Of a DNA stretch of 64,000 nt, positions 1 to 7,335 are shown piece after piece (the stretch's first letter is position 1; each line of letters opens with the position of its first letter). This DNA is from Tunturibacter empetritectus. GTDB taxonomy: Bacteria > Acidobacteriota > Terriglobia > Terriglobales > Acidobacteriaceae. The notes below the pieces were generated by a model. The model saw nothing but the letters and a program-made list of their open reading frames with translations. It was not told where the DNA came from and ran no database searches. The stretch covers positions 806,001 to 870,000 of the forward strand of contig NZ_CP132932.1 of the NCBI RefSeq assembly GCF_040358985.1, in the 5' to 3' direction. The translations under genes were made by a program, and so were the position numbers.

Positions 1-303
1 GTTGGCATATTCCTTATGCTCGTCATGCAGCACTCCAGGCAGCGCCAGCAAGTCAGAGTAGAGACTCAGCGCCCCCAGCAGATTCCCCGCGTCATGCGCC
101 AGTCCCGCGCCCTCCGCCACACCCGCAATCGCCACGCCCGCAATCGCCGCCACCTCCGCGGCAGCAGGCGCATCCACCGTCTTGCGCACCGTCGGCATCG
201 CCAACCCACCAAGACCCATCTGGCGTGTCACGTGGCGAAGTGCCGCAAACTTCCCTGAATAACTCTCTGGCCCCGAGGCAGTACTGCTCTGCATTGCCTG
301 CAT
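1..303 (-). CDS. Sensor histidine kinase, N-terminal fragment (runs off the left edge)
   Basis: An open frame reads leftwards from an ATG at 303 (second in-frame ATG at 294) and is still open at base 1, giving 101 codons. Around residues 68-96 it carries a phospho-acceptor-like helix, [18 protein letters not shown], followed by PGVLHDEH. The pattern H-D-x-x-N-x-L resembles the H-box of HisKA dimerisation domains, in which the His is autophosphorylated. Before it lies an Ala/Val-rich stretch ([18 protein letters not shown]). If it is a kinase, the missing downstream part would be the HATPase domain. Codon usage (G/C at third positions) supports this frame over the overlapping frames. No strong ribosome site is visible before 303. 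The family call rests on the H-box only. Confidence 0.55.
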   Translation of the reverse strand, partial: MQAMQSSTASGPESYSGKFAALRHVTRQMGLGGLAMPTVRKTVDAPAAAEVAAIAGVAIAGVAEGAGLAHDAGNLLGALSLYSDLLALPGVLHDEHKEYAN

Positions 304-452
304 TCTCTAAATCCACCGTTCTCCTGCTTAGTAACCTACAGCAGATGCACTCCTGTAATCACTTCAAGTGCCAAACTGGAACTCCCTTCCTAAGTGATTC
401 CACATCAATCCAAAACACCTCAAATCCCCTCGCCCGCCCAAATCAGACACCG

Positions 453-562
453 TTCCAATATGGGAACCGAGCCAACGCGAGATCCTCACTCTCCCGCAAA
501 TCCTCAACAAAACTCAGCTCCAAATTCAGCTTCCCATTATGGAACCAATCCCATTTCGGAAC
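453..562. promoter_or_regulatory. Three operator-like sites, consensus TTCCCATTNTGGAAC
   Basis: Three related 15-mers lie in the spacer between the divergent kinase fragment and rph: TTCCAATATGGGAAC at 453-467, TTCCCATTATGGAAC at 531-545 and ATCCCATTTCGGAAC at 548-562. The first is the core of a 16-bp near-palindrome (GTTCC...GGAAC) starting at 452. Sites two and three are 17 bp apart centre to centre, so they would lie on nearly the same face of the helix. This looks like a binding array for a dimeric regulator; the regulator is unknown. The rest of the 304-629 spacer is C/A-rich with no convincing gene. Confidence 0.45.
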
Positions 563-617
563 ACTCCCCCAAAGGACTCACACGCCACCGCTCCATCCCC
601 CCGCAAAACCCCGCAAC

Positions 618-623
618 TATAAT
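618..623 (+). promoter_or_regulatory. -10 box TATAAT placed for a leaderless rph transcript
   Basis: A perfect TATAAT ends 6 bases before the rph ATG at 630, so transcription would start at or next to the A of the start codon. No Shine-Dalgarno sequence lies between. The -35 region (about 595-600) has no good TTGACA match. Confidence 0.4.
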
Positions 624-629
624 TCCCCC

Positions 630-1397
630 ATGTCCGTAACCACCGTAACCACCGCCACACCCTCCCCCCAGATCTTCCGCCCCGACCACCGCTCTGCCGA
701 CGCCCTCCGCCAGGTCCGCATCACCCCGCACTACATCGCCATGGCCGAAGGCTCCGTCCTCATGGAGTCCGGCAACACCCGCGTCCTCTGCAACGCCACC
801 ATCGAGCAGGGCGTCCCCGGCTGGCTCCGCAACTCCGGCCGCGGCTGGGTCACCGCCGAGTACGGCATGCTCCCACGAGCCACCCTCACCCGCACCGCAC
901 GCGAGAGCGAACGCGGCAAGGTCGGCGGCCGCACCCACGAGATCCAGCGCCTCATCGGCCGTTCCCTCCGCAGCGTAGTCGACATGAAAGCTCTCGGCGA
1001 GCGCACCATCATCCTCGATTGCGACGTCCTCCAGGCCGATGGCGGAACCCGCACCGCAGCCATCACCGGGGCCTGCGTCGCCCTCGCACTCGCTCTCGGC
1101 AAGCTACTCAAGGCTGGCACCTTGAAAACATCCCCACTCAAACAAATGGTCGCCGCCACCTCGGTCGGCATCGTCGACGGCCATGTTCTGCTCGACCTCG
1201 CCTACGAAGAGGACTCCCGCGCCGCCGTCGACATGAACGTCGTCATGCTGGCCAACGGTGGCCTCGTCGAGACCCAGGCCACTGCCGAACACGACTCCTA
1301 CACCCGCACTCAGCTAGGCCAGATGCTCGACTACGCTGAAAAGGGCATTCACGAACTCCTCGCAGCACAGCGTGAAATCCTGAACCAGATAAGTTAA
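630..1397 (+). CDS. rph: Ribonuclease PH
   Basis: Phosphate-dependent 3'-5' exoribonuclease that trims tRNA 3' ends and releases nucleoside diphosphates; cytoplasmic. The 255-residue product has the usual family length. Visible family blocks are [15 protein letters not shown] near the N-terminus, [14 protein letters not shown] (about 70-83), the basic stretch [16 protein letters not shown], and [18 protein letters not shown] in the catalytic region. The open frame extends back to 225, but that part is low-complexity Ser/Pro-rich sequence and not family-like, so the ATG at 630 (MSVTTV) is chosen. TATAAT lies 6 bases upstream and no ribosome site is seen, so the mRNA may be leaderless. A repeat element with hairpins follows the stop. 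Confidence 0.95.
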   Translation: MSVTTVTTATPSPQIFRPDHRSADALRQVRITPHYIAMAEGSVLMESGNTRVLCNATIEQGVPGWLRNSGRGWVTAEYGMLPRATLTRTARESERGKVGGRTHEIQRLIGRSLRSVVDMKALGERTIILDCDVLQADGGTRTAAITGACVALALALGKLLKAGTLKTSPLKQMVAATSVGIVDGHVLLDLAYEEDSRAAVDMNVVMLANGGLVETQATAEHDSYTRTQLGQMLDYAEKGIHELLAAQREILNQIS

Positions 1398-1400
1398 ACA

Positions 1401-1503
1401 ATCATCCCGACCAAAGGGAGGACCCAGGCACCTACCCAACCCCAAAAAGGTATACAAGTCACGAAGTGACCGCCCCACGCGTAGTGGGGCCGTCCGGCAG
1501 GAC
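1401..1503. repeat. Intergenic repeat, copy 1 (hairpin-containing, REP-like)
   Basis: This ~103-bp element shares an identical stretch of about 57 bases with the copy at 4138-4244. It contains a perfect stem GTCAC-GAA-GTGAC (1458-1470), a perfect stem GCCCCAC-GCGTA-GTGGGGC (1472-1490) and the short inverted repeat GTCCGGCAGGAC (1492-1503). It lies between the convergent ends of rph and the next membrane protein gene, so it may act as a two-way terminator. Confidence 0.75.
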
Positions 1504-1511
1504 AACACTCC

Positions 1512-2585
1512 TCAAGCCGCCTCTCGAGCCCCAATCGAAGCGCCCGTCGACGCAGCCAGCTCCAAAGCAACCTGCCGGCCCGGCCGCATCCGCATCAGCA
1601 ACCCCTCCTCCACAATCAAACCCGTCGCACAGACAATCAGCGGAATCAACTCGCCAAACACCCGCGTCTCGATCAAAATCCCATACACAAACATGAACCC
1701 GAACCAGATCGGCAGCAGCCAAAGCCACGCCTCCAGCCGCGGATCGCGAATCCTCCTTCGCATCACCACCACAAACACCAGCAGATATCCGCACGCGCTC
1801 ATCAGCTGCGGCCACGCCTGCGGAAACAGCAGCGACTTCACATTCCAGTCGATCCGCGGATAGAACTCCGAGACATTCCCCGCGAACACGTGCCGAAGAA
1901 AGATCTGCCACGCCGCCCAGAACAAAGCCAGCGGCATAACCGCCACCAGACTGCGTACCCGCAGCATCCGCGACCAGCGCAGCCGCCCGCCCTCCACCGC
2001 TTCATTCAGCAAAAACAGAGGCAGCAACAGCAGCGTCGTCTCCCGGTTCAAGGTCGCCACCACAAACAGACCGGCAAAGTAGATCCAATGCCGTCGGAAG
2101 TACATCAGGTACATCGCCGTCGCGAAGAACGCCAGACTTGGCAGATCGTAGACGAACCGGAAGTTCTGCACCGTGTGCATCACATACGTCGCCGCGCAGG
2201 CCACCAGCAGCAGAGGATAGATCATCGGCGTCAGCAGCCGCCGCCGGGAGCTCGCCTGGTAGATCTTCGTCGTCATATACCCGGCAACCAGCAGACACCC
2301 GACATTGATCCCTGCCTGCACCAGCACCTCGGGCGACACCGGCTTCGGAAACCAGAAGTGAGCCCTCGACAGTGGTCCCGCCAGCCATGCCAGCGCCGTG
2401 CTCTTATGCGCCCACCGCATCGGCAGCATCATCAGACTTCGCCCTTGGAACGGCATCCGCTCCCGGCCCTCTTCATACAGCAGCGTATTTACATACGGCC
2501 GCGTCAGCCACAGATAGCACCACACAAACTGCACCGTGGCGAACACATAGACCACCAATAAACTGATCCGCTTCTGCCTGGACAT
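1512..2585 (-). CDS. Polytopic membrane protein, unknown function (possible GT-C-like fold)
   Basis: A 357-residue protein with roughly nine or ten hydrophobic helices; the first is at residues 7-27. Landmarks are a loop with YEEGRERMPFQGR (about 37-49), an Asn-Arg-Glu-Thr motif after a helix (ATLNRETTLLLL, about 179), a Trp-Asn motif in a loop (RIDWNVKSLLF) and a late Glu-Thr-Arg motif (LIETRVFGELIPL). The order of these features matches the membrane protein at 52226-53197, so the two look like distant paralogues. The architecture resembles lipid-sugar-dependent GT-C transferases, but no catalytic acid motif can be assigned. The ATG at 2585 has a good ribosome site (GAGGTGAGC). It is transcribed alone, convergent with rph. 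Confidence 0.8.
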   Translation of the reverse strand: MSRQKRISLLVVYVFATVQFVWCYLWLTRPYVNTLLYEEGRERMPFQGRSLMMLPMRWAHKSTALAWLAGPLSRAHFWFPKPVSPEVLVQAGINVGCLLVAGYMTTKIYQASSRRRLLTPMIYPLLLVACAATYVMHTVQNFRFVYDLPSLAFFATAMYLMYFRRHWIYFAGLFVVATLNRETTLLLLPLFLLNEAVEGGRLRWSRMLRVRSLVAVMPLALFWAAWQIFLRHVFAGNVSEFYPRIDWNVKSLLFPQAWPQLMSACGYLLVFVVVMRRRIRDPRLEAWLWLLPIWFGFMFVYGILIETRVFGELIPLIVCATGLIVEEGLLMRMRPGRQVALELAASTGASIGAREAA

Positions 2586-2799
2586 AGGCTCACCTCGTCA
2601 AAAACCGCATGCCACTGGCTTTCGGCAAGGGAATTGGCAGCCCCCGTTCCGCCGCAATCACCTCTTAGGATGACCCCACCCTTCCAGGGGGTTGCAACTG
2701 CGCACACCTCTCTTGCCACCAAATGCGCATCCCGGCACTCCAACCCTGTAGAATCTGTGACGCCGACATTACACGCTTTGCACAAGCAGGGGAAAACCT

Positions 2800-4137
2800 T
2801 TGAACATAACCACGACCCAGCAGACCGCCTCCACCCGCGACCCCCAGGCCACCGACGTTCGCGCCATGAGCATCGCCACCGTCCTTTTCTTCATGTGGGG
2901 CTTTCTCACCTGTCTCAACGACATCCTCATCCCCCACCTCAAGGGCATCTTCAGCCTCAACTACGGCCAGGCCCTGCTCGTCCAGTTCGCCTTCTTCTCC
3001 TCTTACTTCATCTTCGCCATGCCCTCCGGCAAACTCGTCGACTGGCGCGGTTACAAGCAGTCCATGGTTGTCGGCCTCATCGTCATGGCCGCCGGTGCGC
3101 TGCTCTTCCTTCCCGCCGCCAGCACTGCATCCTTCCCGCTCTTCCTCTCCGCCCTCGTCATCCTTGCCGCAGGCATCACCTGCCTCCAGGTCTCGGCCAA
3201 CCCCTACGTGACGAACCTCGGCCCCCAGGCCACCGCCGCCAGCCGCCTCAACCTCGCCCAGGCCTTCAACTCCTTCGGAACCACCATCGCTCCCTTCTTC
3301 GGCGGAGCGCTCATCCTCGGCGCCATCCAGGCCTCGCCAGAAAAGCTCCAATCCTTTTCCACCGCAGCCCTCCAGACCTACCGCGAGCAGCAGGCATCGT
3401 CGGTCCGCATGCCATATCTCGTCATCGCTCTCACCCTTCTCGTCCTCGCCGTCGCCATCGGCCTCATCAAACTTCCCACCACCGACTTCACCCGCGACTT
3501 CCGCCCCGGCGAACTCGTCGGCCGCGCCGCAGGCAGCATCTGGCACCAGCCCTATCTTCTGATGGCCACTATCGGCATCTTCGTCTACGTCGGCGCCGAG
3601 GTCTCCATCGGCAGCTTCCTCATCAACTACCTCGGCCTGCCCCACATCATGAACTTCTCCGAGCGCACCGCCGCCCACTACGTCTCCTTCTACTGGGGCG
3701 GAGCCATGATCGGCCGCTTCATCGGCTCCTATGTCCTGCGTTACATCAGCACCGGCAAAGCCCTGGCAGCCGCAGCCTTGATCGCCTTCTGCCTCGTCCT
3801 CACCACCATGGCCACCGGAGGACCCGTCGCCCTCTACACCGTCCTTGCCGTCGGTTTCTTCAACTCCATCATGTTCCCCAGCATCTTCAGCCTCGGCCTC
3901 GCCGGACTCGGCGAACTCACCAGCAAAGGCTCCAGCCTCCTCGTCCAGGCCATCGTCGGCGGAGCCATCCTCCCACTCGCCGAAGGCCACCTCGCCGACC
4001 GCATCGGCGTCCAGCACGCCTTTATCATCCCCGCCGTCTGCTACATCTACATCGCCGTCTTCGGCTTCCTCGCCTCCCGCCGCAAAGACATCGAACAAGA
4101 TCCCCGCCACGCCTCACACACCGCCGCCGCCCACTAA
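2800..4137 (+). CDS. fucP: Sugar:proton symporter, FucP/GluP family (MFS)
   Basis: Twelve-helix inner membrane transporter of the FHS family, which imports L-fucose, galactose or glucose with protons. The first helix carries the family signature (SIATVLFFMWGFLTCLNDIL), followed by PHLKGIFSLNYGQA, LVQFAFFSSYFIF and the GxLVDWRGYKQ loop; the Q-x-SANPYV segment near residue 135 is also typical. Length (445) is normal. The start is a TTG at 2800, supported by AGGGG eight bases upstream; the next in-frame ATG (2866) would remove the N-terminal tail but leave the first helix. The substrate cannot be read from sequence. The nearby tagatose-bisphosphate aldolase hints at galactose-type sugars, but the two genes are not in one operon. 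A repeat element follows directly. Confidence 0.88.
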   Translation: MNITTTQQTASTRDPQATDVRAMSIATVLFFMWGFLTCLNDILIPHLKGIFSLNYGQALLVQFAFFSSYFIFAMPSGKLVDWRGYKQSMVVGLIVMAAGALLFLPAASTASFPLFLSALVILAAGITCLQVSANPYVTNLGPQATAASRLNLAQAFNSFGTTIAPFFGGALILGAIQASPEKLQSFSTAALQTYREQQASSVRMPYLVIALTLLVLAVAIGLIKLPTTDFTRDFRPGELVGRAAGSIWHQPYLLMATIGIFVYVGAEVSIGSFLINYLGLPHIMNFSERTAAHYVSFYWGGAMIGRFIGSYVLRYISTGKALAAAALIAFCLVLTTMATGGPVALYTVLAVGFFNSIMFPSIFSLGLAGLGELTSKGSSLLVQAIVGGAILPLAEGHLADRIGVQHAFIIPAVCYIYIAVFGFLASRRKDIEQDPRHASHTAAAH

Positions 4138-4244
4138 ATCATTCCTTCCGACCAACGGGAGGACCCAGGCACCTACCCAACCCCAAAAAGGTATACAAGT
4201 CACGAAGTGACCGCGTGCCGCGCAGGGAGCCCGTCCGGCAAGAC
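4138..4244. repeat. Intergenic repeat, copy 2
   Basis: It begins at the base after the symporter stop codon and shares about 57 identical bases with copy 1, including the GTCACGAAGTGAC stem. The second stem of copy 1 (GCCCCAC/GTGGGGC) has diverged here, and the closing GTCCGGCAAGAC keeps one change. Confidence 0.75.
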
Positions 4245-4382
4245 CCAGCTTCCCACTCTTCTTCCTCCCTGAAGTTGAGCCCCGACGTCGAACTTTCCCC
4301 ACGGCGGTCGCACTCCCTTGCACAGACAACCGGCTGAGGCGCACCGAACTCGCACTTTCCCAACCTTTGCGCACCTCCGCTT

Positions 4383-4398
4383 TGGCGAGAAACGTGCA
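4383..4398 (+). promoter_or_regulatory. Sigma-54-type -24/-12 promoter candidate
   Basis: TGGCGAG-AAAC-GTGCA keeps the invariant GG and GC dinucleotides with exactly ten bases between them; consensus is TGGCACG-N4-TTGCA. It lies 41 bases before the PEP-CTERM start codon, which leaves a leader of about 30 bases with AAGGAG near its end. In some proteobacteria PEP-CTERM genes are known to be RpoN-controlled; whether that holds here is inference. Confidence 0.5.
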
Positions 4399-4439
4399 CA
4401 GTTCCATGCGTCTCACCGGCCGTCCCCCAAGGAGAAATA

Positions 4440-5000
4440 ATGAAACTCGCACTTCTGCTAAGCTCACTTCTCGCCATCCCAGGCATCGCTGCCGCCTCAC
4501 CCATCACCTACACCCTCAACAACGTCTTCTCCACCTTTAGCGTCTCCGGCACCATCACCACAGACGGCGCTCTAGGCACACTAGCCAGCTCTGACATCAC
4601 TGGCTACAACCTGACCGTATCGAATGGAACCCACACAGACACCCTCACCGCAGCAAACTCCCTTGAGTCCATCGCCGGTTCAGGCGTCACCGCAACCTCT
4701 TCTGGTCTCTTTTACGATTACGTTTCAGGCGAATCCCACTTCACCTACGACTACCTTGGCTTCTTCGGGCAGGACTTCACAGACCTATGCTTTCAATCCA
4801 GTGGCTGCTTCACCTTCAACGGATCAGCCTATGAGTCCATCTTCTTCCCATTCGGAGGCGGCAACCCTAAGCAAGTGCAGTCAGGTGAAGTCGAGATCGG
4901 CTCGGTCGCTACAACGCCTGAACCTGGGAGCTTCGTGCTGCTGGGCACTGGCTTGGTCGGCATCGCCGGCATCGCTCGCCGTCGATTCAACATCGGCTAG
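4440..5000 (+). CDS. PEP-CTERM sorting-domain protein
   Basis: Exported protein of 186 residues. Residues 1-19 form a signal peptide (LALLLSSLLAIPGIAAA, cut near ASP). The middle is Ser/Thr/Gly-rich with no recognised fold. The C-terminus has the PEP-CTERM tripartite signal: PEP at about 161-163 (TTPEPGSFVLLG), a hydrophobic helix (LLGTGLVGIAGIA) and a final basic RRR cluster. Such proteins are processed by exosortase and often linked to exopolysaccharide or the cell surface. The ATG has a strong ribosome site (AAGGAGAAATA). No exosortase gene is in the window. A sigma-54-like promoter precedes it and a hairpin terminator follows. Confidence 0.88.
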   Translation: MKLALLLSSLLAIPGIAAASPITYTLNNVFSTFSVSGTITTDGALGTLASSDITGYNLTVSNGTHTDTLTAANSLESIAGSGVTATSSGLFYDYVSGESHFTYDYLGFFGQDFTDLCFQSSGCFTFNGSAYESIFFPFGGGNPKQVQSGEVEIGSVATTPEPGSFVLLGTGLVGIAGIARRRFNIG

Positions 5001-5022
5001 AAAGACAAGTCTCACGGAAAGT

Positions 5023-5049
5023 GGGGAGTTCCTCTCGGACTCCCCTCTT
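5023..5049 (+). terminator. Rho-independent-type terminator after the PEP-CTERM gene
   Basis: GGGGAGT (5023-5029) pairs perfectly with ACTCCCC (5039-5045) around a nine-base loop, followed by a short TC-rich tail (TCTTCC). It begins 23 bases after the stop codon. Confidence 0.6.
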
Positions 5050-5637
5050 CCATTTATGATTCGGCAATCATTCCGCTCAGGTAACTGTCCACCAAGCCTG
5101 ACCTCTGTACTGACTCAACTGTTTGAATCATCCCGTCTGCGTGGACGCGCAGTGCTCCGAAAGTAACGTCGAGATAGAGCAGTCTTCAACAGCTTTGCCA
5201 TAACGAACGAACCCTGACAATCTCCGTCCCGAGCGAATGGCTGCCCAAAACTTGTCAAGCCCCTGGAACACCTAACTAGCTCATTAAAGGAAACTTAGGC
5301 GTGGCGTATCAGTTATACCCAATCCGGTAAAATAGAAACAGAGTGAAGAAACTGCCGGTACAACTTAGAGCTTTCCCAGCAAAACCCATAACTCCTTTGC
5401 TGTCACGTATCTGGACGCAACTCCTTTGCTTGCAAGAATTTAGCCAAGCTTGGTCCCTCTATCCTGTTGTTAATAAAAGACTTCCACGCGGGTAATAGTG
5501 GGGGGTACCCCCTTGGGGGTTTCCAGGTAAAGAACTTAGCAAACACATTCCCCTTCACACCTGCCCTCTCCTTCGCTGTGTAAAATGGCCCTTCGTAGTC
5601 ATCCATCACTCCAACCGTCTCAGGAGAAATGCACCCC
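5050..5637. other. Gene-free spacer with short repeats and a GGGGGTACCCCC palindrome
   Basis: No reading frame here looks coding on either strand. ACTCCTTTGCT occurs twice, at 5391-5401 and 5420-5430. A 12-bp perfect palindrome GGGGGTACCCCC spans 5501-5512 and is followed by TTGGGGGTTT. The A/T content is higher than in the flanking genes. These look like parts of a chromosomal intergenic repeat family rather than a gene. Promoter elements for the aldolase must lie here but none could be assigned. Confidence 0.5.
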
Positions 5638-6630
5638 ATGATCAAGTTGACCCCAGGAAAGTTAGCAGGCCTCAAAGCCGTCTCCGACCATCGTGGCGTG
5701 ATCGCCGCCGCCGCCATGGACCAGCGCGGATCCCTCCAGAAGTCCCTCGCCAAAGAGCGCGGAGCAGCCGCCGACGCCCACGACCTCGAGCAGTTCAAGA
5801 CCCTCGTCACCTCCGTCCTCACCAAGCACGCCTCCGCCATCCTGCTCGACCCCGAGTTCGGCCTCCCCGCCTCCAAGCACCGCAACGGTAAAGGCCTCCT
5901 ACTCGCCTACGAGAAGACCGGCTACGACGCCACCACCCCCGGCCGCCTGCCCGACCTCCTCGACCACTGGAGCGTCGCCCGCCTCAAGGAAGCTGGAGCC
6001 GACTGCATCAAGATCCTCCTCTACTACACCCCTTATGAGAAGTCGCCCGTCAACGATCTAAAACAGGCGTGGATCGAGCGCATCGGCGCCGAGTGCATCG
6101 CCCACGACATCCCCTTTTTCCTCGAGTTCGTCGGCTACGATGCCGACGGTGGGGACGAAAAATCGATAACCTACGCCAAAAAGAAGCCAGAGATCGTCTC
6201 CGGCTCCATGGCCGAGTTTGGCAAAGAGAAGTACCACGTCGACGTCCTCAAGGTCGAAGTCCCCGTCGAGATGGCCTTCGTCGAAGGCACCAAATCCTTC
6301 AAGGGAGAGAAGGCCTATACCCGCGCCGAGGCCCTCCAGCACTTCCGCGACGCTGCCACCATGACCCACAAGCCCTTCATCTATCTCTCGGCCGGCGTCT
6401 CCAACCCCGTCTTCATCGAAACCCTTGAGCTCGCCGTCGAATCCGGAACCAGCTTCAACGGCGTCCTCTGCGGCCGAGCCACGTGGAAGGATGGCATCCC
6501 CATCTACGCCAAGCAGGGCGCCAAGGCCTTCGAAGACTGGCTCAACACCACCGGTGTAGAAAACATCACCAATGTCAACAACGCCCTCAAACTTGCCCAC
6601 TCCTGGCACGACAAAGTCGAGTCAAAATAG
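5638..6630 (+). CDS. lacD: Tagatose-1,6-bisphosphate aldolase, LacD type (class I)
   Basis: Predicted to split D-tagatose 1,6-bisphosphate into glyceraldehyde 3-phosphate and dihydroxyacetone phosphate by a Schiff-base lysine; cytoplasmic. Family features include AAAMDQRGSL near residue 25, LLDPEFGLPA, the strand GADCIKILLYY (candidate Schiff-base region), FLEFVGYD, and FIYLSAGVSN plus GVLCGRATWKDGI near the C-terminus, which form the phosphate end of the TIM barrel. Length (330) fits. Two starts are possible: ATG 5629 is only 2 bases from the AGGAG site, while ATG 5638 (MIKLTP) is 11 bases away and is preferred. Relatives can also act on fructose bisphosphate or sulfo-sugars, so the substrate is uncertain. 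A strong terminator follows. Confidence 0.85.
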   Translation: MIKLTPGKLAGLKAVSDHRGVIAAAAMDQRGSLQKSLAKERGAAADAHDLEQFKTLVTSVLTKHASAILLDPEFGLPASKHRNGKGLLLAYEKTGYDATTPGRLPDLLDHWSVARLKEAGADCIKILLYYTPYEKSPVNDLKQAWIERIGAECIAHDIPFFLEFVGYDADGGDEKSITYAKKKPEIVSGSMAEFGKEKYHVDVLKVEVPVEMAFVEGTKSFKGEKAYTRAEALQHFRDAATMTHKPFIYLSAGVSNPVFIETLELAVESGTSFNGVLCGRATWKDGIPIYAKQGAKAFEDWLNTTGVENITNVNNALKLAHSWHDKVESK

Positions 6631-6653
6631 GCCTCCCCAGCCGGGCGCATCTC

Positions 6654-6683
6654 AAGGCGCTGCATCCGTGCAGCGCCTTTGCC
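6654..6683 (+). terminator. Strong terminator after the aldolase gene
   Basis: Perfect 11-bp stem AAGGCGCTGCA/TGCAGCGCCTT (6654-6664 and 6669-6679) with a TCCG tetraloop, running into TTTGCCTT. Confidence 0.85.
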
Positions 6684-6820
6684 TTGCTGCAGCGATCGCC
6701 ATAGCCCTATGGGAAGGGTGTGAAAAAGATTCGACCGACCGTGGAGCATTATTTCATTCGACACCCCAAAGGAGCCTCGGACGCATCGTAAGCTAGATAA
6801 ATTCAGAAGAGGTCGAACAA

Positions 6821-7300
6821 ATGAAACACCTGCAGGAAAAAACAGTAACAAGGTCGCTGGCAAAAGGCTTGCTGGCGGGGCTGATTGGCGGCTTGGTGTC
6901 AACAGCCGCAAAGACACTTGCCGAAAAGATCTATCCCCCACGCACTCACGGCGAGCCAGAGCCTCCGCTGGTGCTGGCAGAAAAGATTGCAGGACATAGG
7001 TTGGAGGGCGCGAAAAAGCTGGCAGCCATGGAGACGATCCACTGGAGCTTCGGAGCGCTCACCGGAGCAGCCTACGGAGCGCTGGCAGAGTACTACCCAC
7101 AGGCCACAGCAAAGGATGGCGCAGGCTTTGGAATGGCCCTCACCTCCCTGACCCACGGCACAGCACTGCCGGCGCTAGGTCTCTCCGCTGAACTGGAAGA
7201 TCAAACCACCCGCGAGCGCACCAGCGAAATGGCCACCCACGTCGTCTATGGCATGGTCACCGAAACCGTCCGCCGAGTCGTAAGAAAGATGCTGGGGTAG
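6821..7300 (+). CDS. DUF1440 (YagU-like) membrane protein
   Basis: A 159-residue protein with hydrophobic segments at about 14-30 (AKGLLAGLIGGLVSTAAKTLAE), 70-87 (GALTGAAYGALAEYY) and 104-120. The Gly-rich first helix followed by a Lys/Glu/Pro region (KIYPPRTHGEPEPP) and the IHWSFGALTGAAYG block match the DUF1440 family. E. coli YagU, of this family, is an inner membrane protein linked to acid resistance; the molecular role is unknown. The start is an ATG at 6821 with GAAGAGG upstream. It stands alone between a terminator and a convergent gene. Confidence 0.75.
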   Translation: MKHLQEKTVTRSLAKGLLAGLIGGLVSTAAKTLAEKIYPPRTHGEPEPPLVLAEKIAGHRLEGAKKLAAMETIHWSFGALTGAAYGALAEYYPQATAKDGAGFGMALTSLTHGTALPALGLSAELEDQTTRERTSEMATHVVYGMVTETVRRVVRKMLG

Positions 7301-7335
7301 GTCTCTCACGGCACCGTCACACAACCAAACCAGCT

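Noticed and set aside
225..629. Upstream in-frame extension of rph
   Set aside because: Low-complexity Ser/Pro/Asn-rich translation unlike the family, and it overlaps the operator-like sites and the -10 box.
2665..4110. A long open frame antisense to the FucP-type transporter (481 codons, very acidic)
   Set aside because: It mirrors the third-position G/C bias of the transporter gene; composition (Gly/Glu/Asp-heavy) and lack of any family motif mark it as a shadow.
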